Assembly: GCA_027257055.1 (NCBI GenBank)
Contig: JAPVLO010000520.1
Coordinates: forward strand, 496,001 to 560,000
DNA: 64,000 bases
Origin: Cephalopachus bancanus
Taxonomy: Eukaryota; Chordata; Mammalia; Primates; Tarsiidae
Direction: 5' to 3'
In this document: positions 46,950-60,645 of the stretch, piece by piece
Position numbering within the stretch: the first letter of the stretch is position 1
Layout of the letters: every line of letters begins with the position of its first letter
Position numbers and translations under genes: made by a program
The notes under the pieces: model-generated
Database searches by the model: none
Seen by the model: the letters and a program-made list of their open reading frames with translations, nothing else
What the model was told of the DNA's origin: nothing

Positions 46950-49680
46950 TTTTAAGCAGAAGAAATAAGATAATAATGTTAGCACATGGACTTTACAATT
47001 TAATACTCCCTAAAAACTTGCTAGAACAGAGAACAGCTAATGATTTTTTTTTGGGTATTTATTTTGTTTCTCCACTTTTTCTAATTTATCAACTTCCTAA
47101 TTTTTAAAATCTCTTGTACTTTAGAAGAATATAAGCATATTAATTGCAAATAGAAATTATTTTATCTTTCTCTGATTTTATGTTAATTATTTTCTTATTG
47201 TGCAGTAGTTATAATCTAAAAATTACTATTGAATAAAAATGGACAGTGTGGGCAACACTGACTTGTTTCTGGTTTTAGTGGAAATTACTTTGGCATTTTA
47301 TGGCTAGAGGATTGCTGTTGATGAAAAGTCCTTTTAATATGTGCACTGTTCCTTTCTATTATGTATTCCTATTCGTACTTGTTAGGATGAGTTGCTGATT
47401 ATTTTCCTCATGGCTTTTCAACATCTATTGCAAGAATCATGTATTTTTTCTCCTTTAATTTTTTATGTAATTAATTATATTTATAAAATCCCTGGTGGTG
47501 GCGGGGTGGAGAAACTATCTGTCTGATAATGAGGACATGCACAGACCTTTTTTTTGAAAGGAGATTCCTGGTGTTTGACTATTTTTGTCTTTGTGGATCA
47601 ATTCACAGCAGGTCATAGTATAGTTTGTTTGTTTGCTATACTTCTGGATTCTATTTGTTAATATGCTTTATAGTTAGTTAATATTTTATTTTGACTTTTA
47701 TACTTATTGATATTTGCTTATAGTTACCTTTTTTGTGTACTATATTTAACAGGCTTTGGGCTAAGGTTTGCTAGCTTTATAAAATTCATTAGTGAACTCT
47801 CCATTTTTTCCCCTGGTTTTCTAGTGGAGTTTAAATAACATTGGTTTTATCTTTTTAAAAAATATTAGATAGAACAGAACTGAAAAACTGATTGTTCCTG
47901 TTTTCTTTTTCAATGGTATATCTATAAACACATTCCAATCTTCTCTATTGTCATTGATCTAGTCAGATTTTCTATTTCTTGGGTAAATATTTGTAACTTC
48001 TGTTATATTAGGAAATTATACATTATCTTTAGATTTTCAAATTTGATGTCATAGATCTGTGTATAAGTTTATAATTTTTTAAAAACTTTATAATTATCTT
48101 GATCACATCTATTGTTGTTATTCAACCTTTGTTATTCATAATTTATATGCTTTTGCTTTCCCTCTATTTTTACTTAGTCATACTCATGAAGAGTCTATTT
48201 GTTTTATTGGTCATTGCAAAGAACCGGCTTTTCATTTATCACTTCTACAGTTGTCTTTCATTATTTTTAACTTTAGCGTTACTAATTTCTTCTACTCTCT
48301 TTGGATTAGTTCTGTTGTGCTTTTTAATTTCTTCAAAAAGAGTGCTTATTTCCTTTATGTATTGTCTTACAGAATAATAGTGGTAATTAAGACCATGTAT
48401 TTTTCTCTAAGTATGGCTTTAACCATGCACCATAAGTTTTGATATATTCTCCCTTTCTTTGCTTTTCATATAGCTTGCAATTTTATTTTTGACCCAGGGG
48501 TTATTTTGAAGAACATTGCTACATTATCAGGCAGTTACATTTTTTGGTTATCTTTTATTACTTATTTCTAATTTTATTTTGGTAAGAGGATATGCCTATA
48601 TAGTCTCTGTTTTAGAATCTATTAATGTATTTTTATGTTGTAAAGGACATCAATTTTTTAAAAGTTTCATAGATCTAAAAAAAAAGAAGTATATTCTCTT
48701 CTTATATGATACAAATATCTACTTACTGAGTTAAAATTGTTGGTTGATCATTCAGAACCCCCATGTCTTTATCTTTTTGTCTACTGGATTAGTTAAATTA
48801 TGATGGAAGTGTATTAAAGTTCTTGTAATTTTAATAGTTTTCATTTTATCAGTTTAGTTGCAGTGTTGTTTGGTGCATACAAAATTATAAGTGTTATAGG
48901 TTCTTTTAAGTTGCGTCTTTTCCCATTCATAAAAAATAGTGACTTAAATGGTGTCTTTAGAGCCCCTTTTGTCTTGCTTAGCTTGAAATTCCACTTTGGC
49001 TTATATTAATAGTTTCAATTTTATTTTCTTTTTGCTTGCATATTCTTTTTTTTTTTTTGAGTTGGAGTCTCACTCTGTTGCCCAGACTGGAGTGCAGTGG
49101 CATGCTCCCGGCCACCGCAGCCTCAACTTGCTGGGCTCCGGCGATCCTTCCCCTCAGCCTTCCAAGTAGCTGGAACAGGCGCGCGCTACTATGCCTGGCT
49201 AGTTTTTGATTTATTGTAGAGACGAGGTCTCACCAAGTTGCCCAGGTGGGTCTCAAACCCATGGGCTCAGGCAGTCCACTCACCTCGGCCTCCCAAAGTG
49301 CTGGGATTACAGGCCGAGCCTCCGAGCCTGACTGCTTGCATATTCTTAATATCTCCTTGCCCATTGATTTGTTTCAACTTTTCTTTGTTGTTTTGTTGTA
49401 CATGTGTTTCTTGTAAATAACATAGTTGGATTTTATTTTTAGCTCATATCATGGTCTGTGCCCTTTCACGTTTAGTGCAACGGTTAATACTCTTAATTTT
49501 ATTCTTTCTGTTTATTTTATGTTTCCATTTTTAATTATTAATTTTATTTTGTTGAACTTCTTTTTCCCTTTTCTTATTTTTTCTTAGTTTATTCAAATTT
49601 CTATTCTCATACATTCTTATGTTGTTAATTTGGAAAACCTACTATGCTTTTCTGCACATTTCATTCCATGGGTACTGACA
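46950..49680 (-). repeat. Old antisense L1 (ORF2 3' part)
   Basis: T-rich strand with L1 ORF2 reverse-complement wording: CATTGCAAAGAACCGGC near 48211, TTATTTTTGACCCAGGGG near 48483, AAGACCATGTATTTTTCTC near 48389. Short hydrophobic frames here are translation artefacts of L1 antisense. Interrupted by an Alu. Confidence 0.7.
49048..49332 (-). repeat. Alu SINE, antisense
   Basis: Perfect 15-bp target repeats TGCTTGCATATTCTT at 49033-49047 and 49333-49347. Confidence 0.96.
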
Positions 49681-49837
49681 CTCAAATTATATTTATTCTA
49701 CTGTTGAAACCAAATGAAAGAATTATATCTCCCATCGAAGGACCCTATTTTTTCCACTGCTCTCTGACTACAATGATAGGAAACCTTTAGAAGCATTTAT
49801 ACAAAGTCCAAGTAGCATTTAGTACATAGTGGTTAAA

Positions 49838-50052
49838 TGTGTGGTCTCAGAATGATAGTAGCTGAGTTAAAAGCTATTTATTTAAAAGCTGTATTTTCTT
49901 GGGTGAATTATTAACCACTGTGTACCTCAATTTCTATATATGAAAATGAGGCTGAGAGTAGTATTAATCTCATAGGGTTGTTGAAGTAATTAAACAAGTT
50001 CTTAGTGCAGTTTGGCAAGTATTAAGTGCTCAATAAATGTTACTTGTGATAA
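49838..50052 (+). repeat. MIR SINE
   Basis: Near full-length MIR order: GTGGTTAAATGTGTGG, TGTGTACCTCAATTTC, AAAATGAGGCTGAGAG, CATAGGGTTGTTGAAG, then GTGCTCAATAAATGTTAC. Confidence 0.85.
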
Positions 50053-50342
50053 TTTAGACATGGATTGTTATTTTCTTTAAATCTTTGTATGTTTGAATAT
50101 ATCTTAGTTTGTCTTGACTTGTGAAGAATATCTTGACCAGGCATATAATTTGTTACTACTTTTTTTCTTTAGTAGTGTATAGATGTTATTCCATTGTCTC
50201 CTTACCTCCTGGATGGCAAGTAGAAATAATCTACCTAACATTTTTCTTTTTATGTAACTTTTTCTTTTGATAACATTCTTTATCATCAGAATTTATGAAT
50301 TTTAGGATGCTTCTAGGCATTTGAACTTCTAAAAATTAATTC

Positions 50343-50652
50343 TGTCCAGGTGTGGTGGTTCACACCTGTAACACTAACACTTTGGGAGACTGAGGCAGGA
50401 GGATTGTTTGAGGCCAGGAGTTCAAGACCAGCCTGGGCAATATAAAGAGACTCTATCTCTAAAAAAAAAAAAATTAAAAAAATTAGCCTGGTGTTGTGTG
50501 CCTGTAGTCCTAGCTACTACTCCAAAAGCTGAGGCAGGAGAATCACTTGAGCCCAGGAGTTCAAGACTGTGGTGAGCCGTGATCATGCCACTGCACTCCC
50601 GCCTGGGCAACAGAGTGAGACCCTGTCTCAAAAAACAACAAAGCCAAAAAAA
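50343..50652 (+). repeat. Older Alu SINE, sense
   Basis: Dimer reading TCCAGGTGTGGTGGTTCAC to CCTGTCTCAAAAAACAAC. Its middle (GAGGCCAGGAGTTCAAGACC) follows the common old-Alu form, unlike the window's younger type. Confidence 0.92.
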
Positions 50653-50699
50653 TAGATTCTATCTGGAACTTGGAATAACCTTTTACTCATCAGTCACAA

Positions 50700-52750
50700 A
50701 ACTTTATTCAGATTAGAGATTTTTTTCTTTCTTTTTTTTTAACCTGTCACTTCTTCATCTTTTTCACACTCTAGAAATTCATAATATGTGGGGTCTTTTA
50801 GAGCTGTCCTCCAAGATCTGTCCTTTCCTTCATTATTTTCATTTATTGTTCACATTTTCACTTGATTTCTTGGCTGCTTACTTAATTTTCAACAGTAACA
50901 TTCCTTCTTTCATTTAATCTGAGTTTTAAAATTTGAAAATCCTGTTTTTCAATCACAGAAACTATTTTTCCTGTCTTAATTGTAAGCCTTTTAGTGCGGT
51001 TATGCCTTTTTTGATAAAGATGATATTTGACTCTTTCAATAGTTCTATTTCATTTGTAGATAATATACATTTTGAAATGAACAGATAATGGATATGAATA
51101 GTCACATATGGAAGGGCCTGGAGAAACTTGGAGAATGGAACATGTTAAGAAAGGTCTTCTGGAAAATAGGCAGAACTGGAATTTGATTGAAGTTAACTTT
51201 GCGATTTTGTTGTTTCTTCACTATAACAACATTTTACTTCCTATACTGTTTCTTAGATACACCTGCAGAGGCTTACCTAAGTGGTCGATAAAAGATTTTT
51301 AGAAAGTATCTTTAGACTGTTATCTCTAATTTATCTGTTTTTCCTATCTGTCTTCACCATCCCTTCCAAGGCTCTGATGTTTCACATTAGCATAGTGCTC
51401 CAGCTACCATTATTGTATGTTGATCACCTTAGTTGTAGTCTGAAGTAACTAGGCTCAGAATTTAGTGTCTAGGAGAAAGCAGGGCACAAGCAAATAAGCT
51501 GGATAGAGACTGTGGCTTGATTAACAGCTGATATCATTTCCCAATATACTTATTTTGTTTATGTCTGCAAGGAAAACCTCTGAATAGTCAGAAAGGAGAA
51601 AACATGCAATGATATACTAAGGGTTGGGATGACAGATACAGAAGACTATTAAACATTGTCTTGAACTCCCGAACTAGAATTCTGGAAAGAGAGTGCTATT
51701 TCCTCCTTTTCTTGAAGATGGATTTTTATTTCTTCTTTTTTTTTTTCATACGTAAGCCTGCTGGCCTATTCTGCCAATCCTGTTTATTTCTTCTTAAAAT
51801 TGAGATGTAATACTGCACTAGAGATTAAAAATATATACACATATTTACATGTGCACACATATGACAGAATATTATGCTTTAGATATAAACTTATGTTCTT
51901 TTTTCCCTCTCACAATATTTCTTACTTTTCCATTTCCCACATTTCTTGCTTTAGGAAAGGTTTATGGGAAGGCTTTGTGATTTTCCAAAGCACAAACACA
52001 TGAAAATAACATGCTAGGTATCATTGATGCTTTACACTAAAATGTATCTAGCTATGGCTTTATTTTTATTTATTCTACTCAAAGATTCATGTCTTGCATC
52101 AGTTGTGAAAATTCTGTATCACAATCTCTTCAAATATTGCCTCATTTCTCATTATTTGTAAGTTCTCATCATGGAGTTAATTCTAGGTATATTTTGAAAC
52201 TTTTCTTTTTTTTCTGATATGGTCTTCTAACTTCCCATTTATGTTTTGCATTGTTTTATCTTTGTATGCTGCATTTTGGGTAATTTCTTGAGATAATATA
52301 TTTGAATGTCCTAAGTTTCTCCTTGCTTTTGAGTTTGGTTCTGCTAGGGCCATACAGATTCAGCAGTTCCAGATTAATTTTTATTTAGTTTATGCCCTTT
52401 GTGTTCTCTAACATGCAGGAACTATTAATTCAATCCCATACCTATGCGTGGAACTGGCCTGGATTCTGATTGTTTCCAGGGGGTTCTGTATCCACCCATG
52501 AACTCACATAAAAGATGAACTTTCTTGTCATGTATCTTTGCTGTGGAAAAAAGTTCTCTAGTCATCATTTCATGTGCTGGTTGTGCTTCTGTGGGGTCTA
52601 GATTTAGATACGAGCTTCCCATATTCCACTGCCTGGAGCCATTGTTTCCTGTCCGCATTTGAGATTAAACCCTAGTCCCCAGCCCTTAAAGCCAGTATTC
52701 ATCTGTTTATCTTCTTTTCCACCTCTTTGTTGCTAGCTCCTTCTTTGTTT
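50700..52750 (-). repeat. Old antisense L1M-like sequence
   Basis: Segments at 50800-51070 and 52090-52330 resemble the reverse complement of ancient L1M 3' regions (GCTGCATTTTGGGTAATTTC near 52269). No gene recognised. Confidence 0.45.
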
Positions 52751-53489
52751 CTTAGAGATTTTCATTTGTGTTCATGAGCTTGACTACATAACTGTTTTTA
52801 AAGGAGGTGTGCATTCTATCATTTCTGTGAGTTTCAAGTGGGAAGGGGAAAGCTTTCCAAGTCTGGATTGGAATTTCTTTAGATAGGTTTGTTGTGTTGG
52901 AGTGTGTAGGTGACATGTCATGCTTGTTAAGAGATACCTGGGAGATGATTGCTTTATATTGCTTCCAGACGGATAGTATATGGTGCTACCAAATTTTCTG
53001 TATCCCAGTATAGCAAAGTCAGAGAAGCAGCATAGGAAGTCTTGATCATTCAAGGATGACACAAGCAAAATAGAAAACCAGCATATCTGAAAGAGCCATG
53101 AGAAAAAATGAGAATGGTGAATTATGCAGCAGAATGATGCTAGAACCTAGTAGAACACGAGCCTCTTTCTTCCAACAACTCTAAGGCACTCTGTAAGCAT
53201 CCGTGGACTAAGATACATTATGGAAACCACAGTAGATAGATCTTATATTGTTTCCATTTCAACCAGTCAGATTAAGTGGGAAGACAAAATGGAAATTGTA
53301 AGTATTGCTATGGAAAATAAAAGATGGATGTCTTGTACACTTGAGTTTGTGGACTGAGGTTTATCCCAATTACACTTAGGTATATATATATGCTTATACA
53401 TGTTTGTATATGTATATTAAGACAGCTGGAAGAAAGCACAACAGTGTATTAGTTATGGCATTCTGCAGAGTGTGTAATTACAAGACATT

Positions 53490-53830
53490 TATATTATCCT
53501 CTTTGCCTAGTTAACTATACTTTTCTTATTTCAGCTTAAATTTTACTTCCTTGGGAAAGTTTTCCCTGAGTTCTCTATCCTCTCATAATGTGTTTTGATC
53601 TTCTGCTCTATACTCATATATATACTTATGTTCCACTCCTTCTTTGTACTTATGTGAAATTATAATTATTCGTATACTAATATGATTATCTGATTAATGT
53701 ATATGCCTCACTAGTCCGTGAACTTCAAGAATGCAAGACCCAGTTTGTTTTTCCTACCATTGTATTCTTAGTGCCTTGCATAGGCGCTCAATAAAGACTT
53801 ATTAAATGAATGATTGAATACAGTTCTGCA
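53490..53830 (+). repeat. L2 LINE 3' end
   Basis: CTTGGGAAAGTTTTCCCTGA, then GTCCGTGAACTTCAAGAATG, AGTGCCTTGCATAGGCGCTC and AATAAAGACTTATTAAATGA reproduce the L2 3' end in order. Confidence 0.82.
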
Positions 53831-53959
53831 TTGTTTGAAAATTTTACAACCATACCAATTTCATTATCAAAAGAAAGTAAAAATCATCATATTCAGAACA
53901 AAAATAAATATAGACCTTCTGGGCTAGTGGTTTTAACATCTTTGAAGTCACACTTTTAA

Positions 53960-54080
53960 ATTTTTAAATTTTATTTTTATTTTAAAGATGTGGGATACAA
54001 TTCAAAGTTAGGTATACAAATGTTCATTATGCAGGCATTCTTGTTGATGAGGTGTGCCCCTCCCTCCCTTGGCAGTTTCC
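53960..54080 (-). repeat. Truncated L1 3' tail
   Basis: Poly(T)-rich head, GATGTGGGATACAATTCAAAG, TATACAAATGTTCATTATGC and GATGAGGTGTGCCCC: the same lineage L1 3' end seen at five other places here. Confidence 0.82.
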
Positions 54081-54114
54081 CTCAACTGCCAATCACACCT
54101 CCCCTCCCCCTCAC

Positions 54115-55190
54115 TTCTTATTAAAAACATATTGGTGATTCTAGTTATAGCCTGGAACGCTCACATGCATGCTCCCCTTACTTCCAACATAGTCTTGAGT
54201 ACAATTTCCAGGAATTTATAGACTTGTTCAGTTGAGAACACCTGGTCTGGGATAATCAGTACGGTAAGCGGGTAAGAATTCCTTGAACACTGGCCTAAGC
54301 CTGGCAGAGGGGCCACTGACAGGCAGCAACCCTGTAGCAAGGCTAGGCTTCTCTTGGGGTTCCTGAAGATTCAAGATTTGGAGGAGTGAGGCACACCAGA
54401 CTAAACTTCTCAGGATAGTTGGGAGGCAACAGATAGGGCTCAAGGAAGGTTCTGCCCAGGCCCCATGAATAAGGGCTGAGAATGGGCAGGTCTGGGGAGT
54501 CTCACCTTAACCAATCACTTCTCTAGGATTCATGGATGCCCTCAGCTACAACAGTCTAGAAGGCATCTGTTCTGGTTTCCAGTAGCAAGAACAGCGTTCC
54601 CCTATTGAGGCTGGGTCATTCCCTGTGGAAATTTTGGGAAGGAAGGGAGTCAAAGGCATTTACGCAGGTTTCCACCTTAGTCACCAGTCCAGGAATATTT
54701 TTGGAGTGAGCAACAAAACCAGGTTCCTGCATGCAGAGGATGAAGGCTCAGGAATACGAGAAGTTGGGGGTGGGGGGCAGTACCTTCCTACACCTCTGGA
54801 AAAGGCAAGGAGGATTGGACCATCTCTGCATCCCTCACACCCTTGGCCGCCTCAGCCTCATAGCTCTTCCCTTTGCCCAGAATTGAATCGCATTGGTTAA
54901 AATGATTCAGGCTAATCTCTCTAAATACCGTATCAAAAACCTCACCAAATACATTCCCATGTTTATAACCACTTCTTGTGTAGAAAAACAATACACTTAT
55001 TTTTTTACAAATACAAATTTAGTATAAATACAAAACTTATTTGTACTAAAGCATCATGAAGTGAGGCCTCACTCTTATGTGAAAGTATTTTTTTATAATA
55101 AAAATGTCCCAAAAGTGATTCCTTATTAATTTTTCAGTGAAAATAACTTCAGTGATTTTTTTCTAATCATAAAAATGATTGCATACTTTT
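54115..55190. other. No gene recognised
   Basis: 54220-54900 is less AT-rich and repeat-free but has no recognisable coding potential. Confidence 0.4.
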
Positions 55191-55194
55191 TTAT

Positions 55195-55487
55195 TTTTAT
55201 TTTTTGAGTTGAGGTCTCACTCTGTCACCCAGGCTGAAGTGCAGTGGCATGATCATAGTTCACTGCAGCCTTAATCTCCTGGGCTCAGGAGATCCTTCTG
55301 CCTCAGCCTCCTGAGTAGCTAGGACTACAGGCATGCACCACCACAGCTGGCTAATCTTTAGAGTTTTTATAGAGACAAGGTCTCACTCTACTGCTCGGGT
55401 TGGTCTCAAATTTTTGGGCTCAAGGAATCTTCCTGCCTCAGCCTCCCAAGTTTTCAGGATTACAGGTGTGAGCCACTGTGTCCAGCT
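55195..55487 (-). repeat. Older Alu SINE, antisense
   Basis: Both monomers in reverse complement (CACCCAGGCTGAAGTGCAGTGG to GTGAGCCACTGTGTCCAGC). Confidence 0.92.
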
Positions 55488-55879
55488 CTGATGGTTATTT
55501 TTTTTAAAAGGCAATATTACCTGAAAATATGAAGTAAGTACAAATAACATGTTCATTCCCTGCCTTTATTACTGACATCCTGTTCATTTTGTAACCCCAA
55601 TCCCTGTATGCCCCTCTCTCCACATATTTTGGGGGCTAAACATGATTCAGGGGAAATGGAAGATGTTATTGATTAAGGGCATTGAGAGCGGAAAGACCTC
55701 GGTATCAGACTAACCCTGAGAAAGATACCAATGAGGTTAAAAACATTTGCAAACTATTTCCCAGAGTCAGGAAAAGCAGGCACTGAGACCAACATTCTAG
55801 ATGATTAGTATCTTTTAATAACACTTTATAATTCCTTCCACTAAGCTCTCGTACATTGTGGTAAAGGCTGTCAGCACTC

Positions 55880-56260
55880 CCAAATATCCATGTTTTCTGT
55901 TTCTCCGGAAACCCAGCAAGACTACAGTGGTCAATGTCCCTTATGATTGGGTGCGGCCACGAAACTGGGTTCTGGCCAATGGATTGTGGCAGAAGTGATG
56001 TATTCCAGATTTTCTCTCATAAAACTTACCCAAGCCTGATCTGTGCTCTTTTCCCATCCACCAGCTGAATGGAGAGAACTCTGAGTATCTAGAGAAGGGT
56101 GGAGTTATAAGATGAAATGAGTTTGGAACTCTGAATGGCCTGTGTAGCAGAGCTTCCTTGCTGACCTGGAACTTAACCTTGACTCTTTTGTGAATGATAA
56201 ATATGTATTTTTTAAAGTCATATAATTTTGGAGTCTTTTGCTACAACAGTTTAGACTTTT
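55880..56260 (+). repeat. Old interspersed repeat, copy 1
   Basis: CTGGCCAATGGATTGTGGCAG, AGAAGTGATGTATTCCAG, and a 3' part ATTTTGGAGTCTTTTGCTAC. A similar order is seen at 58500-58780. It resembles an ancient mammalian LTR or similar repeat that I cannot name safely. Confidence 0.5.
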
Positions 56261-56627
56261 GTGCTACTGCAACATTAATGGATTTCTTTCCTTTCTTTTT
56301 CTTTTCTTTTCATTTTTTTTTTGGACCTTAGGTGATGAAAATTATACTAACCACATTTGTCCCTTCATCGCATACCATCTGCATTGGTCTAATTAAAAAC
56401 TCTTTCCTATTTTAAAAAATTCATTTGCTACTTTGTTTCCTTCTCTGTTCTTCACTTCTATCTTCCTCCCTGAAGGCAACCATTCTAATATATTTGGGGT
56501 ATATATTTGTGTTTGAGTTCTTTTAAAACTTACATTAACTCATTGCATGAATTTATATAGTAGTGTGGTACTGTGGATCTCATTCTGTTTGTTTTTTTTT
56601 TCACTCAGTAGTATTTTTTTTTTAAAA

Positions 56628-57335
56628 AAAGATCTCTCCATTGGCTATAACTAAAAGGCTAAAAAACAATAGGTGCTGGTGTGGTTGCAGAGAAAAGGGA
56701 AGGCTTCTACATTGTTGGTGGGAATGTCAGCTAGTTCAACCTTTGTGGAAAGCAGTGTGGTGATTTCTCAAAGAACTAAAAATTGACCTTCCATATGATC
56801 CAACAATCCTTCTTCTGAGAATATGCCCAGAGGAACATAAATCGCTCTACCAAAAAGACACCCGCACACATGTTCATTGCAGCACTTTTTTTCACAATAG
56901 CAAAAACATAAAATCAACCCAGATGCCCATCGAAATGAACTGGATAAAGAAAATGTGGTACATATACAAAACTGAATATTATGCAGCTATAAAAAACACA
57001 CACACACAATCCTGGCCTTTGCAGCAACATGGGGCAGTTGGAGACCATCATACTAAGTGAACTATCACAGAAGCAAAGAACTGAATACCACATGCTCTCT
57101 CTCATAAGCAGGTCATGATCACTGGTCACAGGAGCACAAGGGTGGGATTGGCAGATGCTAGACACTGTTAGGGGAGGGAGGGAAGGAGGGAAAGGGAGGT
57201 GGGCACGTGGCAACACGCTGAGTACCTGGTCCACTATCAGGGGGAGAGAGGGCCAGTTAGAAGCCCAAACTTCACCCGCATGCAACTTACTTATATAGCA
57301 AATTTTCATTTGTACCCCACAACTCTAAAATTTAA
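56628..57335 (+). repeat. 5'-truncated L1, sense
   Basis: ORF2 end and 3' UTR of L1: TGGTGGGAATGTCAGCTAGT, GGTACATATACAAAACTGAA, CATGCTCTCTCTCATAAGC and TTTGTACCCCACAACTCTAA before an A-run. Inserted into an older antisense L1 (56390-56627 and 57340-57700). Confidence 0.92.
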
Positions 57336-57539
57336 AAAAAAATCCATGTTACTGTGTGTACATGTAGTCTGTAATTTCAAACCATTGCGCAATATACCAC
57401 AATGTTCATCTACTCAGATTTACTCTTTCATTTTTCTGGAAATGGAATCTAGACTGCTTCCAACTCCCTCTTGCCTCACACACTGTGAAAAACATCCTCA
57501 TGCATATCCCCTTTTTGGGCATTTGTGAGAAATGTTCTG

Positions 57540-57540
<1 letters not shown>

Positions 57541-57583
<43 letters not shown>
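57541..57583. repeat. (TA)n microsatellite
   Basis: About twenty TA units. Confidence 0.95.
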
Positions 57584-57586
<3 letters not shown>

Positions 57587-58499
57587 AAATTGTTGGGCCA
57601 TAGGGCATATGTATAAGTCATTTGATCATGTACTTCCAGATTGCTCTTTGGAAGACCAACTTCACTCTTTAGACTGTATCTCTGCACCCTCACTAATAAT
57701 TGTCATGTCCCAGCTTTCTAATTTTTGCCAGCCAAATAGGTATAAATAGATTTATAGTTGCATTTTAATTAGCAATTAACTGATTAATAATGAGTTTGAA
57801 ATGTCTTCATGTATTTCTGAGTACTTTGGCTTTCCTCTTCTCTGAGTGTACTTTTCATATATTTTGCCAATTTAGGGCAGTGTGCTCCTGTCCTTTTCTT
57901 CTGGATTTGTGGGTGTACTTTGCATAAACTAGATATTATTTCTTTGTTAAAGGTATTGTAGATATCTTTTCTCTGTTATCTATTAACTTTGTTTATGGTG
58001 TCCTTTATTGAATAGAAATTCTTATTGTTTATGTAATCAAATCTATGAATCTTTTGTGCCTTATGATATCCACTTCTGAGGTTTTGTTAAAGAAAATGCT
58101 ATTGAATCCTAGGCCACAGAGGTATTTTCCTATATAACCAGATATTAGCTTCATAATTTTAGCTTTTATATTTAGATCTTTTTATCCTCTGGGGTCCAGA
58201 TTTATACTTGGTGCTAAGGAGGGAAACAATTTTATTTTTCTTTAAATAGTGAGCCAGTCTTTCCAATACCATATATCAAATGATTTGTCCTTTCCCTATT
58301 GATTTGTGGTGCCAATTTTATAGTATAAAAAGTTTCTGTATCTGCTTAAGTCTGTCTCTGAGCTCTTCTATGTATCTATTTATCTCTTCCCTATTACTTT
58401 TATTAGTATGATATGGCAAGGAAAGCTAGTACTCACCAAATTATCATTGTGCTTATTTACTTTCCCAGCTCACCTTGCATTTAGATTGAGGCCATCTAG

Positions 58500-58780
58500 A
58501 TTGCATTTAGATCTGGACAAATTAGTTAAGCCAAAGTAATGTGAATGACTTCTGGACCAAGGTAGCTAAATTCCGGTGTAAAAGGCCATGTGTTTATATG
58601 TAGGAGCTACAAGATGGAAGAAGCCTGGATCCTTGAGCAACTGCATGGAAGACTGAGGAGCTGCCTAATCCTCATTAAATTTTATGTAAGCAATAAACCT
58701 TAGTTTATTTTTATTAAGATTTTGAGGTTCATTTGTTGCTTCAGCATAGCCTGTCATTATTCTGATACATATGGTTTTAT
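58500..58780 (+). repeat. Old interspersed repeat, copy 2
   Basis: GTAAAAGGCCATGTG, CAAGATGGAAGAAGCCTGGA, AGCAATAAACCTTAG and TTTGAGGTTCATTTGTTGC TTCAGCATAGCC: same family as 55880-56260, class not named. Confidence 0.5.
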
Positions 58781-58972
58781 AGTATATCTTACTATCCAAT
58801 AAAGTAAGTCTCCCCTGTTTATCCTCTTTTTTCAAAATTGATATAGCTTTTTTGTATCTTAATATTTCCATGTAGTGTTAGAGTGCATCAATCAAGCTTT
58901 GACAGTTTTTAAAAAATGTAAATCCAACATTGCATTATCATTTTGATAATGACTTTTAAAATACATTGCTGG

Positions 58973-59277
58973 GCCGGGCTTGGTGGCTCAGCCTGTAATC
59001 CCGCGCCTTGGGAGGCTGAGGTGAGTGGATTGCCTGAGCCCTTGGGTTCGAGACCCGCCTGGGCAACTTGGAGAGACCTCATCTCTACAATAAAAAAAAA
59101 GAAAAATTAGCCAGGCATGGTAGCGCATGTCTGTAGTTCTGGTTACTTGGAAGGCTGAGGTGGAAGGATCGCTGGAGCCCATCAGGTCGAGGCTGCGGTG
59201 GCCGGGAGCTGCCACTGCACTCCAGTCTGGGCGACAGAGTGAGACTCCCGACTCAAACAAAACAAAACAAAACAAAA
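58973..59277 (+). repeat. Alu SINE inserted at the 5' edge of an L1
   Basis: Sense dimer ending in a CAAAA-repeat tail. Target repeats ACATTGCTGG at 58963-58972 and 59278-59287 straddle the 5' junction of the following L1. Confidence 0.95.
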
Positions 59278-59285
59278 ACATTGCT

Positions 59286-59813
59286 GGATCCTTCTTCTGG
59301 GAATATACCCAGAGGAACATAAATCACTCTACAAGAAAGACACTTGCACACGCATGTTTATCGCAATGCTTTTCACAACAGCAAAAATGCAAAGCCAAGC
59401 TAGATACCCACCAAAAGTAGACTGGATAAAGAAAATGTGGTACATATATACGATGGAATGTTATGCAGCCATAAAGAAGAACAAAATCATGGCCTCTGCA
59501 GCAATATGGATGCAGCTGGAGACTGTCATACTAAGTGAACTATCACATAAACAGAGAACTGAATATCGCATGCTCTTACTCATAAGTGGGCCCTGATCAC
59601 TGGTCACACGAGCACAAGGGTGGAATCAGCAGACACTGGACACTGTTAGAGGAGGGAGGGAGGGAGGAGGGAAGGAGGAACATGGCAACATACTGGGTAC
59701 CTGTTCCACTATCGGGTGGGGCGGGAGAGAGCCAGCTAGAAACCCAAATTTCACCTGCATGCAACTTACGTATGTAGTAAATCCTCACCTGTAACCCACA
59801 ACTGTAAAATAAA
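59286..59813 (+). repeat. 5'-truncated L1, sense
   Basis: GGATCCTTCTTCTGGGAATA to GTAACCCACAACTGTAAAAT plus an A-run. Target repeats AAAATACATTGCT at 58958-58970 (before the Alu) and 59814-59826. Confidence 0.93.
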
Positions 59814-60608
59814 AAAATACATTGCTTGATTCTACTTGGTATTTTGCTTAAAATTTGCAAATTTATGTTTTAAGTGAGATGTTTGTAATTTTTATTTCTC
59901 ATACTCTTCTTGTCAGTTTTGATATAAAAGTTATACTAGTCTCGTAAAATGCATTGGAGAGCATTACTTTTTTCTGTTCTACGGAGCAGTTTGTATAAAA
60001 TTGGAATTATCTGTTCTATTGGGCCTGTTTGGTGGGAGCAAAAGGTTTTTAAAGCTACTCAGTGGTTATAGAGCCCTTTGGGTATTCTGTTTCTTTGTGA
60101 GCTAGTTTTGGTAAATTTTATTTTTCAAGAAATGTATTCATTTCAATCACATTTTCAAACCTATTTTCACAACGTTAATTACAGTATTCTGTTGAAATCA
60201 CTGCTTATTCATTATTAGGTCCACTTTGTCATTGTTAGTATTGTTTATTTCCACCTTTTTTTCTTGATTAGTCTCATCAAAGATTTGCCTTTTTAATTAT
60301 AGATTTTTAGGATCAATTTTTGCTCTTTTGATTCTATTAAATATATTTTTGTTTTCTATTTCATCTATTCCTGCTCTTTTATTTTTCCTTCTACTATCTT
60401 TAGATTTATTCTGTTGATCTTTTAATTTGTATGCTTACTCATTAATGCTTAGCCTTTTTGCCTAATCTAACATAAGATTTTTAAAAACAGCTTTATGAGC
60501 TATAATTCATATAGCAAACAATTCACCTGTTTACAATGTACAATTCAATATTTTGCAGTATGTTCACAGGGTTAGACAACAATCACTACAACCAATTTTG
60601 GAACATTT

Positions 60609-60612
<4 letters not shown>

Positions 60613-60642
<30 letters not shown>
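60613..60642. repeat. (TC)n microsatellite
   Basis: Pure TC run grown from the T-rich end of the next Alu. Confidence 0.92.

Positions 60643-60645
<3 letters not shown>

Noticed and set aside
48099..48734. Hydrophobic frames that look like membrane proteins
   Set aside because: They are the T-rich antisense strand of an old L1; codon use is pure T-rich composition.
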